Shown: one piece after another, positions 1 through 8,635 of the stretch
How the letters are laid out: the number at the start of each line of letters is the position of its first letter
How positions within the stretch are numbered: the stretch's first letter is position 1
Assembly (NCBI RefSeq): GCF_019710575.1
Contig: NZ_JAHWFK010000054.1
Coordinates: 1 to 41,732, forward strand
From: Paractinoplanes polyasparticus
Lineage (GTDB): Bacteria; Actinomycetota; Actinomycetes; Mycobacteriales; Micromonosporaceae
DNA: 41,732 nucleotides
Reading direction: 5' to 3'
Program-made: the position numbers and the translations under genes
Notes under the pieces: model-generated
Seen by the model: only the letters and a program-made list of their open reading frames with translations
What the model was told of the DNA's origin: nothing
Database searches by the model: none

Positions 1-159
1 CGGCGAACGCTCAAACAACCAACCGAAGGCGCGCAGCCGCTCAAACAGCGAACCTGGGATCGGTGGCTACTTAAGCGGCGAGCCGGGGTCGGTGGCTGCT
101 CAAGCGGGGAGTCGGAGATGGATGGCTGCTCAGGCTGGGAGCAGGAGGCGGACGGCCAG
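1..159 (-). repeat. 30-bp tandem array copying the 3' end of the LysE-type gene
   Basis: Read on the minus strand, the last codons and stop of the exporter gene are followed by four more degenerate copies with a period of 29-30 bases. The stop triplet of the gene lies at 130-132, and the equivalent triplets at 100-102, 71-73, 41-43 and 11-13 are TGA, TAA, TGA and TGA, so every copy keeps a stop. Similarity falls with distance from the gene, as expected of successive duplication and decay. The array may continue left of the window. Confidence 0.75.
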
Positions 160-732
160 GGCGGCTATCACCAGGCTGGAGACGAGCGCGGTGAGGGCCC
201 GGCCGCGAGGCCCGGTCAGCCAGCGGCCGATGAGGGAACCGCCGCCGGCGATTACCAGCTGCCAGCTGGCTGAGGCCAGCACGACACCGGCGACGAACAG
301 GACGCCGCCGCCTTCGCCGCCCCGGCCGAGCACCAGCGCGGCGAAGTAGATGACTGTGGCCGGGTTGAGCAGGGTCAGGCCGAGCACTCCGGCGTAGGCG
401 CGCCACGGCGTCGTCGGGCGGCGGTCGACTGCGGCAGTGCCGGGCTTGCGGAAAGCGGCGCGTGCGGTCATCGCGGCGATGATCAGCAGCACCACGGCCG
501 CGGCCCAGCGCAGAGGCACGGCGATGGGAACGATCACGCCGGCGATGGCTGCTCCCCCGGCCACGGCCAGGGCAGCGAAGATTCCGTCGGCGGTCGCCGC
601 GCCCAGACCGGCCGCCGCGCCGACCCGCAACGAGGTGCGGGCGCTGAGCCCGGCGATGAGCACCCCGATAGCGCCCATGGGCAGCGCGACCCCGTAGCCG
701 GCAACAACGCCGGCCAGAAACGCCGCGCTCAT
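130..732 (-). CDS. LysE/RhtB-family amino-acid exporter
   Basis: A 200-residue, very hydrophobic protein with about six membrane segments, the usual size for LysE/RhtB exporters, which move amino acids or similar small molecules out across the cytoplasmic membrane. The N-terminal segment carries a glycine-rich GVALPMGAIG stretch (residues 14-23) resembling the family's GPGP region. An LNPAT motif near residue 122 corresponds to the family's conserved Asn-Pro. I chose the ATG at 732; the upstream extension to 843 is Cys/Arg-rich and unlike the family. No strong ribosome site is visible. The gene ends directly in a tandem array of its own 3' end. Substrate is unknown. Confidence 0.82.
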   Translation of the reverse strand: MSAAFLAGVVAGYGVALPMGAIGVLIAGLSARTSLRVGAAAGLGAATADGIFAALAVAGGAAIAGVIVPIAVPLRWAAAVVLLIIAAMTARAAFRKPGTAAVDRRPTTPWRAYAGVLGLTLLNPATVIYFAALVLGRGGEGGGVLFVAGVVLASASWQLVIAGGGSLIGRWLTGPRGRALTALVSSLVIAALAVRLLLPA

Positions 733-1007
733 GACCGCTGCTGACGGACCGCCATTCCCGGCAGACCGGCCCGCTGCTGTCGCGTGGCCCGTTCGGCCAC
801 AGCAACAGGGACAGCGGGAAACAGCATCGGCTTGGTCACGCACTCATGCTGCCGATCCCCTCCCGCCACGGCGACCGATTTATCGCGCGCCACACCGCGG
901 CGACCCGCTGGCCGCCCGTTCTCGTCCACTCGTGACGGGTCGTGGGCGCACCATCAACTCATCCCCCGAGTCGGCACGCTGCTCGGACATCCGCCTTCGA
1001 GGGGCGC

Positions 1008-1481
1008 TTACTGCGCTGCCGGCGATACCTCCCGCAGGCGGTCGGCCAGGCCGGCGGCGGAGAAGGCGGCCCGGACCTCGGCGACGCCTTCGGTGAAGTG
1101 GGCCCAGCTGTCCACATGGGCCGGAACGACCGTCGAGGCGCCGAGGATGCGGGTGGCCTCGGCCATCGCGGTGGCGGAGAGGGTCAGGTCAACCGCGCCG
1201 ACCAGGGGTGTCCGGGCGGCTCCGCCGAAGAGGACCGCTACGTCGACAGCGGGGAATCGGACAGCGATTTCGCGGACCACGTCGAGCGAGGCGTTGTCGC
1301 CACTGACGTACACGGTGGGAAGGCCTTTGCCCTCGAGGACAAAACCAGTCACTGGGCCGGTGATGTGCTCGAGCTCGGCCGGGCCGTGCTGGGCGGGCAC
1401 GCCGGTCACCGTGACGGTCGTATCGCCGCCGGGCAGTGTGACGGCACCGCTGGACAGCGCCGACACCGTCACCGATGCCAT
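1008..1481 (-). pseudogene. MBL-fold metallohydrolase, C-terminal half only (5' deleted)
   Basis: The remaining 157 codons read like the second half of an UlaG-type metallo-beta-lactamase-fold hydrolase: a VPAQHGP strand, a TVYVSGDNA segment with the bridging Asp, and a VVPAHVDSW segment with the last metal-binding His. The N-terminal half that should hold the HxHxDH metal site is missing. An open frame runs on to 1637, but the sequence beyond about 1481 is Arg/Pro/Cys-rich and is the antisense of a different gene remnant. I therefore read this as a truncated, probably inactive gene. A predictor may call an intact 157-residue protein from the ATG at 1481. Confidence 0.7.
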
Positions 1482-1483
1482 GC

Positions 1484-1630
1484 GCCACCACGTCCCTGCC
1501 GATCGACACCGTCGCCCGCACCTGCGGCTTCGCCGACGGTGTGGCCCTGCGCCCCCATTTCCGCCGCATAGTGGGCGTTCCGCCGCAGACTTACCGGGCG
1601 ACGTTCGCGGCCGGCCCGCCGGCTGGATAG
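1484..1630 (+). pseudogene. AraC-family regulator, 3' remnant (last ~48 codons)
   Basis: On the plus strand, in the frame ending with TAG at 1628-1630, the translation includes TTSLPIDTVARTCGFADG and then VALRPHFRRIVGVPPQTYRA. This is the second helix-turn-helix of an AraC/XylS regulator of the GlxA/FtrA kind. No start codon or upstream domain belongs to it: homology stops at about 1484, exactly where the MBL remnant on the other strand begins. Both genes have lost their 5' parts, which points to one deletion across a divergent gene pair. The stop codon overlaps the predicted -10 of the next gene. Confidence 0.68.
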
Positions 1631-1633
1631 GGT
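1628..1633 (+). promoter_or_regulatory. -10 element for a leaderless transcript
   Basis: TAGGGT fits the actinobacterial TAnnnT -10 and lies 6 bases before the ATG at 1640, so transcription would start at or next to the start codon. No Shine-Dalgarno sequence is present and the -35 is poor. The element overlaps the stop codon of the AraC remnant, so it may be a recently acquired promoter. Confidence 0.45.
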
Positions 1634-1639
1634 CCAATC

Positions 1640-2335
1640 ATGGGTGTGGTTGCCGAACTTCTTCTTGTCCGGCACGGGCAGAGCCTGGCCAACGTCGCGT
1701 TTCCCGCGGCCGACAAGGACGGGCTGCTCGAGGCCGAAGTCAGCGGCCGGGACGCCGAAGTGCCGCTGACCGAGTACGGCCGGGCGCAGGCCGCCGCGCT
1801 CGGTGAGTGGATCGGCGACCGGCCCGAGGACGAGCTGCCCCAGGTGGTGATCACCTCGCCCTACCTGCGGGCGCGCGAGACGTGGCGGATAGCGGCCGAG
1901 AAGTCGGGCGTCGCCCTGCCCGAGCCGACGACCGACGACCGGCTGGTCGACCGGCTGCTCGGCGACCTCGAGATGCTCACGCGTGCGGCCGTGACGCAGC
2001 GCTTCCCCGACGAGGCTCAGCGGCGTGCCGAAGCCGGCGAGTACCGCTACACGCCACCGGGCGGCGAGTCGTTCGCCGACATCGAGGTGCGGCTCGGCTC
2101 GTTCCTCGACGACCTGCACCGCGACCACGCCGGCCAACGGGTCGTCGTCGTTGCCCACGACGCGGTCGTGCTGATGATGCGCGCCGTCATCGAACAGCTC
2201 AGCTGGGACGAGGTGCTCGAGGCGGAACGGTCCGCGGGCAGCGTCCGGAATGCCTCACTGAGCCGCTTCGTCGAGGTCGACGGCCGCCTGAAACTGGCCT
2301 ACTACAACTCGGTCGACCACCTGCCGCCCGCATGA
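1640..2335 (+). CDS. Histidine phosphatase family protein (phosphoglycerate-mutase-like)
   Basis: A 231-residue cytosolic protein that opens with the family signature VRHGQS; His12 is the expected phospho-acceptor and Arg11 a phosphate ligand. TSPYLRARET (residues 72-81) supplies the second conserved Arg, GGESF (131-135) the acid, and VVAHD (around 170-174) the second catalytic His. Length suits the broad phosphatase branch. The substrate (sugar phosphate, nucleotide or phosphoprotein) cannot be read from the sequence. The ATG at 1640 leaves only 6 bases after a TAGGGT -10, suggesting a leaderless message. Confidence 0.88.
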   Translation: MGVVAELLLVRHGQSLANVAFPAADKDGLLEAEVSGRDAEVPLTEYGRAQAAALGEWIGDRPEDELPQVVITSPYLRARETWRIAAEKSGVALPEPTTDDRLVDRLLGDLEMLTRAAVTQRFPDEAQRRAEAGEYRYTPPGGESFADIEVRLGSFLDDLHRDHAGQRVVVVAHDAVVLMMRAVIEQLSWDEVLEAERSAGSVRNASLSRFVEVDGRLKLAYYNSVDHLPPA

Positions 2336-2436
2336 AGTCAGCTCCGCCGCTCGTGCCGGACGGCGGAACTACGACTGGGGCCGGGGTGGGCGGATGGGGT
2401 TGCCGCACCGGTGATCGATCGTCATGATCTCCGGTC

Positions 2437-3492
2437 GTGGTTCCCCTCATCCTGTCGGCGTTGCTCGTCCTCATGCTTCTGACGGACGTCTTCGTCGGCA
2501 CCGCGCGGACAAAACGCATCCTGGCCCAGGTGCGGGCCGATCCCGCCAGCCGGGTCCGGTTCTATCGGGCCGCCATCCTCAGCGGTTGGGCTCGGGCTGC
2601 TGTGGCGATGCTGGTGGTGGTGACGGCCTCCTTCACCGGGCCGGAGACGCCGGGCTGGGACCTGCCCGGACTGCCCACCCTGGGGATGCCCGCCGGCGCC
2701 CTCATCGCCTGGCTGCTGGCCGCGTGGGTCACACTGACCATGGTGATCGGCGGCTTCCGCCTGCGGAAACGCATGCGTGCCGGGCATCAGCCGCCGGGTC
2801 GCGCCCAGATCGCCGTCCTGGTGCCGCGCACCGACCGCGAACGCCGGTTCGCCGCCGCCCTGTCAGTCACGGCGGGCGTAACCGAGGAGGTCGTCTTCCG
2901 GTACGCCCTGATCGCGCTGGGCATCAAGGTGTTCCACCTGCCGGCCGTCGCCGCGGTCGTGCTGAGCCTGCTGCTCTTCGTCGGCATCCACGCCTATCAA
3001 GGCCGTCTCGGCATGGTGAACTCGGCCGTCCTCGGCGCCGTTTTCACCTTCCTGACGCTGCTCTCGGGCAGCCTGCTCCCCGCGATCCTGCTGCACATCG
3101 CCATCGACCTCAACGCCCTGCTGCTCGTCCCGGCCGAACCGACACCGCGAGACCCCAAAACAGAACCGGCACCGCGAGGACGCGTAACCGAACCGACACC
3201 GCGAGACCCCGAAACCGAACCGACACCGCGTGAGCCCGAAGCCCAGCCGACACCACGAGAAGCGGAAACCCAGCCGACACCGAAAGAAGCCGAAGCCGAA
3301 GCAACACCACGAGAACCGGCGTCCCGGCCAACGCCGCGAGAAGCCGACGCCCAGCCAGCGTCCCACGAACCCGCGGTACCACCGGCCGCCCACCGCAACG
3401 CGGCAGACGACGCGACTGCGGGATGGCCCGTGACTGCCGAATCTCCGGCGCTGGTGGCACCAAGGATCCGGCCACCGATCCCGGCCGAGTAG
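2437..3492 (+). CDS. CPBP-family intramembrane metalloprotease with repeat tail
   Basis: A 351-residue protein with a GTG start. Residues 1-230 form a membrane domain of about seven segments carrying the CPBP (Abi/CAAX-protease) motifs: TEEVVFR with Glu150, Glu151 and Arg155, GIHAYQG with His185, and LLHIAID with His220 and Asp224, which together would bind a catalytic metal in the membrane. Residues 234-314 are nine copies of a 9-residue unit of the form [EQR]PTPR[DE]xEx, rich in Pro and charge, probably an extended tail. Family members act in protein processing, immunity or signalling; the target here is unknown. It converges on the next gene, 27 bases away. Confidence 0.83.
   Translation: MVPLILSALLVLMLLTDVFVGTARTKRILAQVRADPASRVRFYRAAILSGWARAAVAMLVVVTASFTGPETPGWDLPGLPTLGMPAGALIAWLLAAWVTLTMVIGGFRLRKRMRAGHQPPGRAQIAVLVPRTDRERRFAAALSVTAGVTEEVVFRYALIALGIKVFHLPAVAAVVLSLLLFVGIHAYQGRLGMVNSAVLGAVFTFLTLLSGSLLPAILLHIAIDLNALLLVPAEPTPRDPKTEPAPRGRVTEPTPRDPETEPTPREPEAQPTPREAETQPTPKEAEAEATPREPASRPTPREADAQPASHEPAVPPAAHRNAADDATAGWPVTAESPALVAPRIRPPIPAE
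3136..3378 (+). repeat. In-frame 27-bp tandem repeats (9 units)
   Basis: Nine 27-base units encode EPTPRDPKT, EPAPRGRVT, EPTPRDPET, EPTPREPEA, QPTPREAET, QPTPKEAEA, EATPREPAS, RPTPREADA and QPASHEPAV. The central units are most alike and the outer ones decay, typical of slippage-driven growth. The array keeps the reading frame of the protease tail; the opposite strand also stays open but encodes only low-complexity Arg/Gly/Phe sequence. Confidence 0.85.
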
Positions 3493-3519
3493 CGGACGGC
3501 GGCCGGACGACGCAACCAA

Positions 3520-4263
3520 TCAGTCGGGATTGGACCAGGCCCGCAACTGGGACAGCACCTCGTGATCCCCATCGATAGCGAGGCGCTCGAACGGCACCCG
3601 CCCGTAGAGCGCCAGCACCAGATCACTGGCCGACCCGCGCACGGTGACCACCGGATCGCCCGCGGCCGCCGGGTCGAGAACGCCGCCCGAGGGCGACAGA
3701 TCGAGGATGTGCCCCGGCCCGTCGACCGCGACGAAGGCGACCCGGGCCGGACGATGCGGCCAAGCCCCGAGCGACCCCACCCCGACCTGCAGAAACTCGG
3801 CCAGCCCGTCGACCGCGACAAAGGCCGGCAGGGGCTCGGCCTTTCCCACGGTCTCTTGCGCGTCGTACGCGTGGACCGCCGCCTCTTGCACCTGGTGGCG
3901 GGCGATCGCCCCGACGGCGAGCGGCGCGGACGACTTGCCCCACCAGGCCCACGCCGGCGCCTCGGCCGACGAACCGCGAAGGGCCGACAGCAACAGATCG
4001 GTCGACGCGGCCGACCATTCCAGCAGCTCGCCGTGGGGTTCCCGGTCAACCAGCGCCGCGCGCGAGGGCGGGCCGGTCGGATCGTGGGCGCCGACGACCA
4101 CGGCCCAGAAGCGCTGGACCGCGCCGACGTGCGCCACGAGATCGCCGAGATCCCATTCGGGGCAGCCGGGCACGCGGGCGTCGGAGACAGCAGCGGCGGC
4201 GACTGCGTCACGCAGCGCCGCCGACCGCTCGTCGATCAGGGTGAGGAGGGCCGGGTAGTCCAT
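3520..4263 (-). CDS. Maleylpyruvate isomerase family, mycothiol-dependent (DinB fold)
   Basis: A 247-residue protein of the MDMPI/DinB four-helix family, whose members bind a metal with an HxxxExxxH-like set and use mycothiol as cofactor. The set is visible: His45 in DLVAHVGAV, then His123, Glu127 and His131 in ARHQVQEAAVHAYD. CPEWDLGDLVAHV is the typical N-terminal signature. A C-terminal domain (about 160-247) with alternating hydrophobic strands is common in this branch. The reaction is not fixed by sequence; conjugation or detoxification is likely. The start lies 6 bases after a -10 within a DNA-damage-type promoter motif, so the message is probably leaderless and damage-inducible. Confidence 0.87.
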   Translation of the reverse strand: MDYPALLTLIDERSAALRDAVAAAAVSDARVPGCPEWDLGDLVAHVGAVQRFWAVVVGAHDPTGPPSRAALVDREPHGELLEWSAASTDLLLSALRGSSAEAPAWAWWGKSSAPLAVGAIARHQVQEAAVHAYDAQETVGKAEPLPAFVAVDGLAEFLQVGVGSLGAWPHRPARVAFVAVDGPGHILDLSPSGGVLDPAAAGDPVVTVRGSASDLVLALYGRVPFERLAIDGDHEVLSQLRAWSNPD

Positions 4264-4269
4264 GCCCTT

Positions 4270-4292
4270 TTTCTAGCAGTGGGGTACGACAG
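4270..4292 (-). promoter_or_regulatory. RecA-independent DNA-damage (RecA-NDp/PafBC-type) promoter
   Basis: Minus-strand sequence CTGTCGTAC, 8 bases, then TAGAAA matches the mycobacterial RecA-NDp consensus tTGTCRgtg-N8-TAnnnT in spacing and in the TGTCR core; the last -10 base deviates. It ends 6 bases before the ATG at 4263. Nearly the same sequence precedes uvrA in this window. Confidence 0.6.
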
Positions 4293-4303
4293 AAGGGCGG
4301 AGA

Positions 4304-4699
4304 TCAGACGTTGAAGCCGAGCGCCCGCAACTGCTCGCGACCGTCGTCGGTGATCTTGTCGGGGCCCCACGGCGGCAGCCACACCCAGTTGATTCGGAAG
4401 TCCTTGACCAGGCCGCCGCCGGGACCGGTGGTCAGCGCCGTGCGCGTCTGGTCCTCGATGACGTCGGTCAGCGGGCAGGCCGCCGAGGTGAGCGTCATGT
4501 CGAGGGTGGCGATGTTGTCGTCGTCGACGTAGGCGTCGTAGACCAGGCCGAGGTCGACCACGTTGATCCCGAGTTCGGGGTCGACGACGTCCTTCATCGC
4601 CTCTTCGACGTCCGCGACGGTGGCCTTGGAGACCTCCGAAGGAACGACCGCGGTGGCGCCCTCGTCGGAAGCGGGAGCGGTAACGGGAGTGTCAGTCAT
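4304..4699 (-). CDS. sufT: Fe-S assembly factor SufT (DUF59/MIP18 family)
   Basis: A 131-residue protein and the last gene of the suf operon. After a disordered 25-residue lead it has the DUF59 core: DVVDPELGINVVDLGLVYD (residues 37-55) and TSAACPLTDVIEDQ with the conserved Cys75. Members help mature or carry Fe-S clusters to targets. I chose the ATG at 4699, preceded by AGGTGAAGG, and its ATG overlaps the TGA of sufU (TGATG), so the two are translationally coupled. The longer frame to 4786 lies inside sufU in another frame and is not needed. Confidence 0.92.
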   Translation of the reverse strand: MTDTPVTAPASDEGATAVVPSEVSKATVADVEEAMKDVVDPELGINVVDLGLVYDAYVDDDNIATLDMTLTSAACPLTDVIEDQTRTALTTGPGGGLVKDFRINWVWLPPWGPDKITDDGREQLRALGFNV

Positions 4700-5163
4700 G
4701 CCTTCACCTCTGAAGCCTCTGAGGAAACGTCGATTCCTGCGCGTGCGGCAGCATCCTTGAACGCCATCCATGGCAGCAGCGCGCACTTGACCCGGGCCGG
4801 GAACTTGGCGACCCCGGCGAACGCGATGCCGTCGCCGAGCACGTCCTCGTCGGGCTCGACCTGGCCACGTCCCTGCATCAGCGCCACGAACGCCTCGTGG
4901 ATTCCCGCCGCGTCCTCCGGCGAACGTCCACGCAGCAGTTCGTACAGCACCGAGGCGGAGGCCTGGCTGATGGAGCAGCCCAGACCGTCGTACGAAATGT
5001 CGGAGAATTCCCCGGCGGCGGAGCTGACCCGAACCGTGATCTCGTCACCGCAGGTCGGGTTCACGTGGTGCGCCTCGCCGTTGAACGGGTCGCGCAGGCC
5101 ACGGCCGTGCGGGTGCTTGTAGTGGTCCAAGATGATCTCTTGGTACAGCCCGTCGAGCATCAT
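4696..5163 (-). CDS. sufU: Fe-S scaffold/sulfur-transfer protein SufU
   Basis: 155 residues, the normal size. SufU takes sulfur from the cysteine desulfurase SufS and feeds cluster assembly on SufBCD. The zinc/active-site residues are present: Cys38 and Asp40 in NPTCGDE, Cys63 in DGLGCSIS and Cys127 in ARVKCALLPW. The start is the first of two adjacent ATGs and overlaps the sufS stop; the stop overlaps the sufT start. These overlaps place it firmly in the suf operon. Confidence 0.95.
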   Translation of the reverse strand: MMLDGLYQEIILDHYKHPHGRGLRDPFNGEAHHVNPTCGDEITVRVSSAAGEFSDISYDGLGCSISQASASVLYELLRGRSPEDAAGIHEAFVALMQGRGQVEPDEDVLGDGIAFAGVAKFPARVKCALLPWMAFKDAAARAGIDVSSEASEVKA

Positions 5164-6386
5164 CAGCCGAACACCTTCTTGACCTGGTCGAGGCCGCGGG
5201 CGAGGGCGTCGATCTCGTCCGTGGTGGTGTAGAGGTAGAACGACGCGCGGGTCATCGCCGGCACCCCGAACCGGGCGCAGGTCGGCTTCGCGCAGTGGTG
5301 CCCGACCCGCACCTCGACACCGAGCGCGTCGAGGACCTGGCCCACGTCGTGCGGGTGAACCCCGTCGACGCCGAAGGACAGCGTGCCGCCACGTCCCTCG
5401 GGGGTGGCCGGGCCGAAAATCTCGACCCCCGGCACGTCGGTCAGGGTCTTCAGCGCGTACGCGGTGATGTCCTGCTCGTGCTGGTGCACCGCCTCCATGC
5501 CCAGCGCGGTCAGGTAGTCGACGGCAGCCCCGAGACCGACCGCCTCGGCGATCGGCGGCGTGCCGGCCTCGAAGCGGGCCGGCGGCGCGGCGAAGGTGGT
5601 GCCGCCCATCGTCACCGTCTCGATCATCGAACCGCCGGCCAGGAACGGCGGCATCTCGGCGAGCAGCGAATACCGGCCCCAGAGGACGCCGATGCCGGTC
5701 GGGCCGAGCATCTTGTGGCCGGTGAACGCGATGAAGTCGGCCTCGAGCGCCTGGACGTCGACCGGCAGGTGCGGCACCGACTGCGAGCAGTCGAGCAGCA
5801 CCAGCGCGCCGACCTCGTGCGCCCGCGCCACGATCCCGGACACGTCGTTGATCGTGCCGAGCACGTTCGACATGTGCACGATGGAGACGATCTTCGTGCG
5901 CTCGTTGATCAGATCGTCGTCGGGAGCCAGCCGGCCCTCGTCGGTCACCCCGAACCAACGCAGTGTGGCGCCGGTGCGCTCACACAGCAGCTGCCACGGG
6001 ACGATGTTCGAGTGATGCTCCATCTCGGAGATCACGATCTCGTCGCCCGGCTTCAGCGCCAGGTGCTGCCCGAGCGAGTACGCGACCAGGTTGATCGCCT
6101 CGGTCGAGTTCTTGGTGAAGACGATCTCGTCGGGGGTGCTCGCGCCGACGAACGCCGCGACCTTGCCGCGGGCGTCCTCGTACGCCGACGTGGCCTCGGT
6201 GCCGAGCGTGTGCACGGAGCGGGACACGTTGCCGTTGTGCCGCTCGTTGTGCATGCGCATCGCCTTGATCACCTGCGCCGGTTTCTGCGAGGTGTTCGCA
6301 CTGTCCAGATACACCAGCGGGTGGCCGTTGACCTCCCGCGTCAGGATCGGGAAGTCGGCTCGGACCCGGACCACGTCGAACGTCAT
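5163..6386 (-). CDS. sufS: Cysteine desulfurase SufS
   Basis: A 407-residue PLP enzyme that removes sulfur from cysteine as a persulfide and passes it to SufU. The PLP lysine is Lys225 in FTGHKMLGPTG, and the persulfide cysteine is Cys365 in VRVGHHCAKP, the form typical of group II desulfurases. SEMEHHSN (residues 120-127) and LLDCSQS (198-204) are cofactor-site motifs. I placed the start at the ATG at 6386, 28 bases after sufC and preceded by AGGAGAA; the frame open to 6470 adds sequence unlike the family. Confidence 0.97.
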   Translation of the reverse strand: MTFDVVRVRADFPILTREVNGHPLVYLDSANTSQKPAQVIKAMRMHNERHNGNVSRSVHTLGTEATSAYEDARGKVAAFVGASTPDEIVFTKNSTEAINLVAYSLGQHLALKPGDEIVISEMEHHSNIVPWQLLCERTGATLRWFGVTDEGRLAPDDDLINERTKIVSIVHMSNVLGTINDVSGIVARAHEVGALVLLDCSQSVPHLPVDVQALEADFIAFTGHKMLGPTGIGVLWGRYSLLAEMPPFLAGGSMIETVTMGGTTFAAPPARFEAGTPPIAEAVGLGAAVDYLTALGMEAVHQHEQDITAYALKTLTDVPGVEIFGPATPEGRGGTLSFGVDGVHPHDVGQVLDALGVEVRVGHHCAKPTCARFGVPAMTRASFYLYTTTDEIDALARGLDQVKKVFG

Positions 6387-6414
6387 CGTTCTTCTCCTAG
6401 CGAGAAAGGCCGGC

Positions 6415-7172
<758 letters not shown>

Positions 7173-7176
<4 letters not shown>

Positions 7177-7505
7177 GGGTTTACTCCATTACTCGGGGTC
7201 GTCGATACATAGATGTCGCCGTCGCGGATCTCGACGGGGTAGGTCGCCACGGGGGAGAACGCGGGCGGGCCGCTCGGCTCACCGGAGCGCAGATCGAACC
7301 GGGAGCCGTGCAGCCAGCACTCGATCATGCAGCCCTCGACCTCACCTTCGGAGAGGGGGACCGCGGCGTGCGAGCACTCGTCGCGTACGGCATAGAAGTT
7401 GTCGTCGTCGGCGTGCACCACCGCGATGTCGACGCCGTCGAGCTCCACCGAGATCGCGGCGCCCTTCGCGACGTCGGCGACAGGACCGACCAACTCAAAA
7501 CTCAC
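7173..7505 (-). CDS. Rieske-type [2Fe-2S] ferredoxin (suf operon)
   Basis: A 110-residue soluble Rieske protein of the non-heme oxygenase ferredoxin type. Cluster ligands are Cys44 and His46 (DECSH) and Cys63 and His66 (CWLH); the disulfide cysteines of high-potential Rieske proteins are absent. It overlaps sufD and sufC by 4 bases on each side, so it is made with the assembly machinery. Rieske genes are common at this place in actinobacterial suf operons; its role is probably electron supply to cluster assembly, but that is inference. Confidence 0.92.
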
Positions 7506-8632
7506 GCGCCTGTCTCCGCCAGACGAGCCTCGATCGCGTCGCCCAGGCGCTCGCGCAGTTCCTCGACCGGGATCTTGTTGAGCAGCTCGGCGAAGAAGCC
7601 CCGGACCACGAGCTTGCGCGCCTCGCCCTCGGGAATGCCCCGCGCCATCAGGTAGAACAGCTGCTCCTCGTCGAAGCGGCCGGTCGCGCTGGCGTGGCCG
7701 GCGCCCACGATCTCACCGGTCTCGATCTCGAGGTTGGGCACCGAGTGGGCCACGGCGCCGTCGGTCAGGATGAGGTTGCGGTTGATCTCGTACGTGTCGG
7801 TGCCCGTGGCCGCGGCGCGGATGAGCACGTCGCCGACCCAGACGGTCTGCGCGGACACGCCCTGCAGAGCGCCCCGGTAGCCGACGTAGCTGCGACAGTC
7901 CGGCACCGAGTGGTCGACCAGCTGGCGGTGCTCGAAGTGCTGGCCGGCGTCGGCGAAGTAGAGGCCCCACAGCTCGGCGTCACCGCCGCGGCCGGTGTAT
8001 TCGACGCTGGTGAACTGGCGGACCAGGTCGCCGCCGAGCGCCACCTGCACGTGGACAGCCCGGGCGTCCTTGCCGATCCGGAGCTTCACGTGCTGGGCCT
8101 GCACCGCGTCGGCGTCCCAGTCGGCGACCGTCACGAAGGTGAGCTGGGCGCTGTCGCCCACCACGACCTCGATGTTGTCGGCCAGCGTGGTCGTGCCGGT
8201 CTGTTCGAGCACCAGCGTGACCTTGGCGAACGCGCCGACCTTGACGAAGGTGCGGCCGGCCGCGGCCTCGCCGCCCTTGCCGACCAGGCGGATCACCACG
8301 GCCTGCTCGGGCTCGGCCTCGGGCGCGACCTCGATCAGGGTCACGCCGGCCGCCGAGCCGAACGCCAGGGCGCTGACCCGGTCGAACGGCGTGAGCACCG
8401 GGTCGACCTTCTCGACGCTCCGCACGCTCACGCCGGCGGGCAGGTCACCGTGCTCGACCTGGGGCGCGGTGCCGGTCAGGGCGGTGGCCCTGACCAGCTC
8501 GCGCAGGCGCTTGAGCGGGGTGAAACGCCACTCCTCCTCGAGCCCGTTGAGGGCCGGGAACTCGGCGACGTCGAACGAGCGCAGCACCTGCGACTTGGTG
8601 CTGGGCGGAGCAATCGTTGCTTCGGTGGTCAT
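7502..8632 (-). CDS. sufD: Fe-S assembly protein SufD
   Basis: A 376-residue beta-helix scaffold subunit that pairs with SufB and docks on SufC. The C-terminal region has the shared SufB/SufD features: EIETGEIVGAGHASATGRFDEEQLFYLMARG, quoted here as landmarks GAGHASATG and EEQLFYLMARG, followed by the SufC-binding helix GEARKLVVRGFF. It starts 3 bases after the sufB stop and its own stop overlaps the Rieske start. Confidence 0.96.
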   Translation of the reverse strand: MTTEATIAPPSTKSQVLRSFDVAEFPALNGLEEEWRFTPLKRLRELVRATALTGTAPQVEHGDLPAGVSVRSVEKVDPVLTPFDRVSALAFGSAAGVTLIEVAPEAEPEQAVVIRLVGKGGEAAAGRTFVKVGAFAKVTLVLEQTGTTTLADNIEVVVGDSAQLTFVTVADWDADAVQAQHVKLRIGKDARAVHVQVALGGDLVRQFTSVEYTGRGGDAELWGLYFADAGQHFEHRQLVDHSVPDCRSYVGYRGALQGVSAQTVWVGDVLIRAAATGTDTYEINRNLILTDGAVAHSVPNLEIETGEIVGAGHASATGRFDEEQLFYLMARGIPEGEARKLVVRGFFAELLNKIPVEELRERLGDAIEARLAETGA

Positions 8633-8635
8633 CGG

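Noticed and set aside
2863..3519. Minus-strand frame opposite the protease tail, Arg/Phe/Gly-rich
   Set aside because: It is the complement of the in-frame 27-bp repeats of the protease and only looks regular for that reason.
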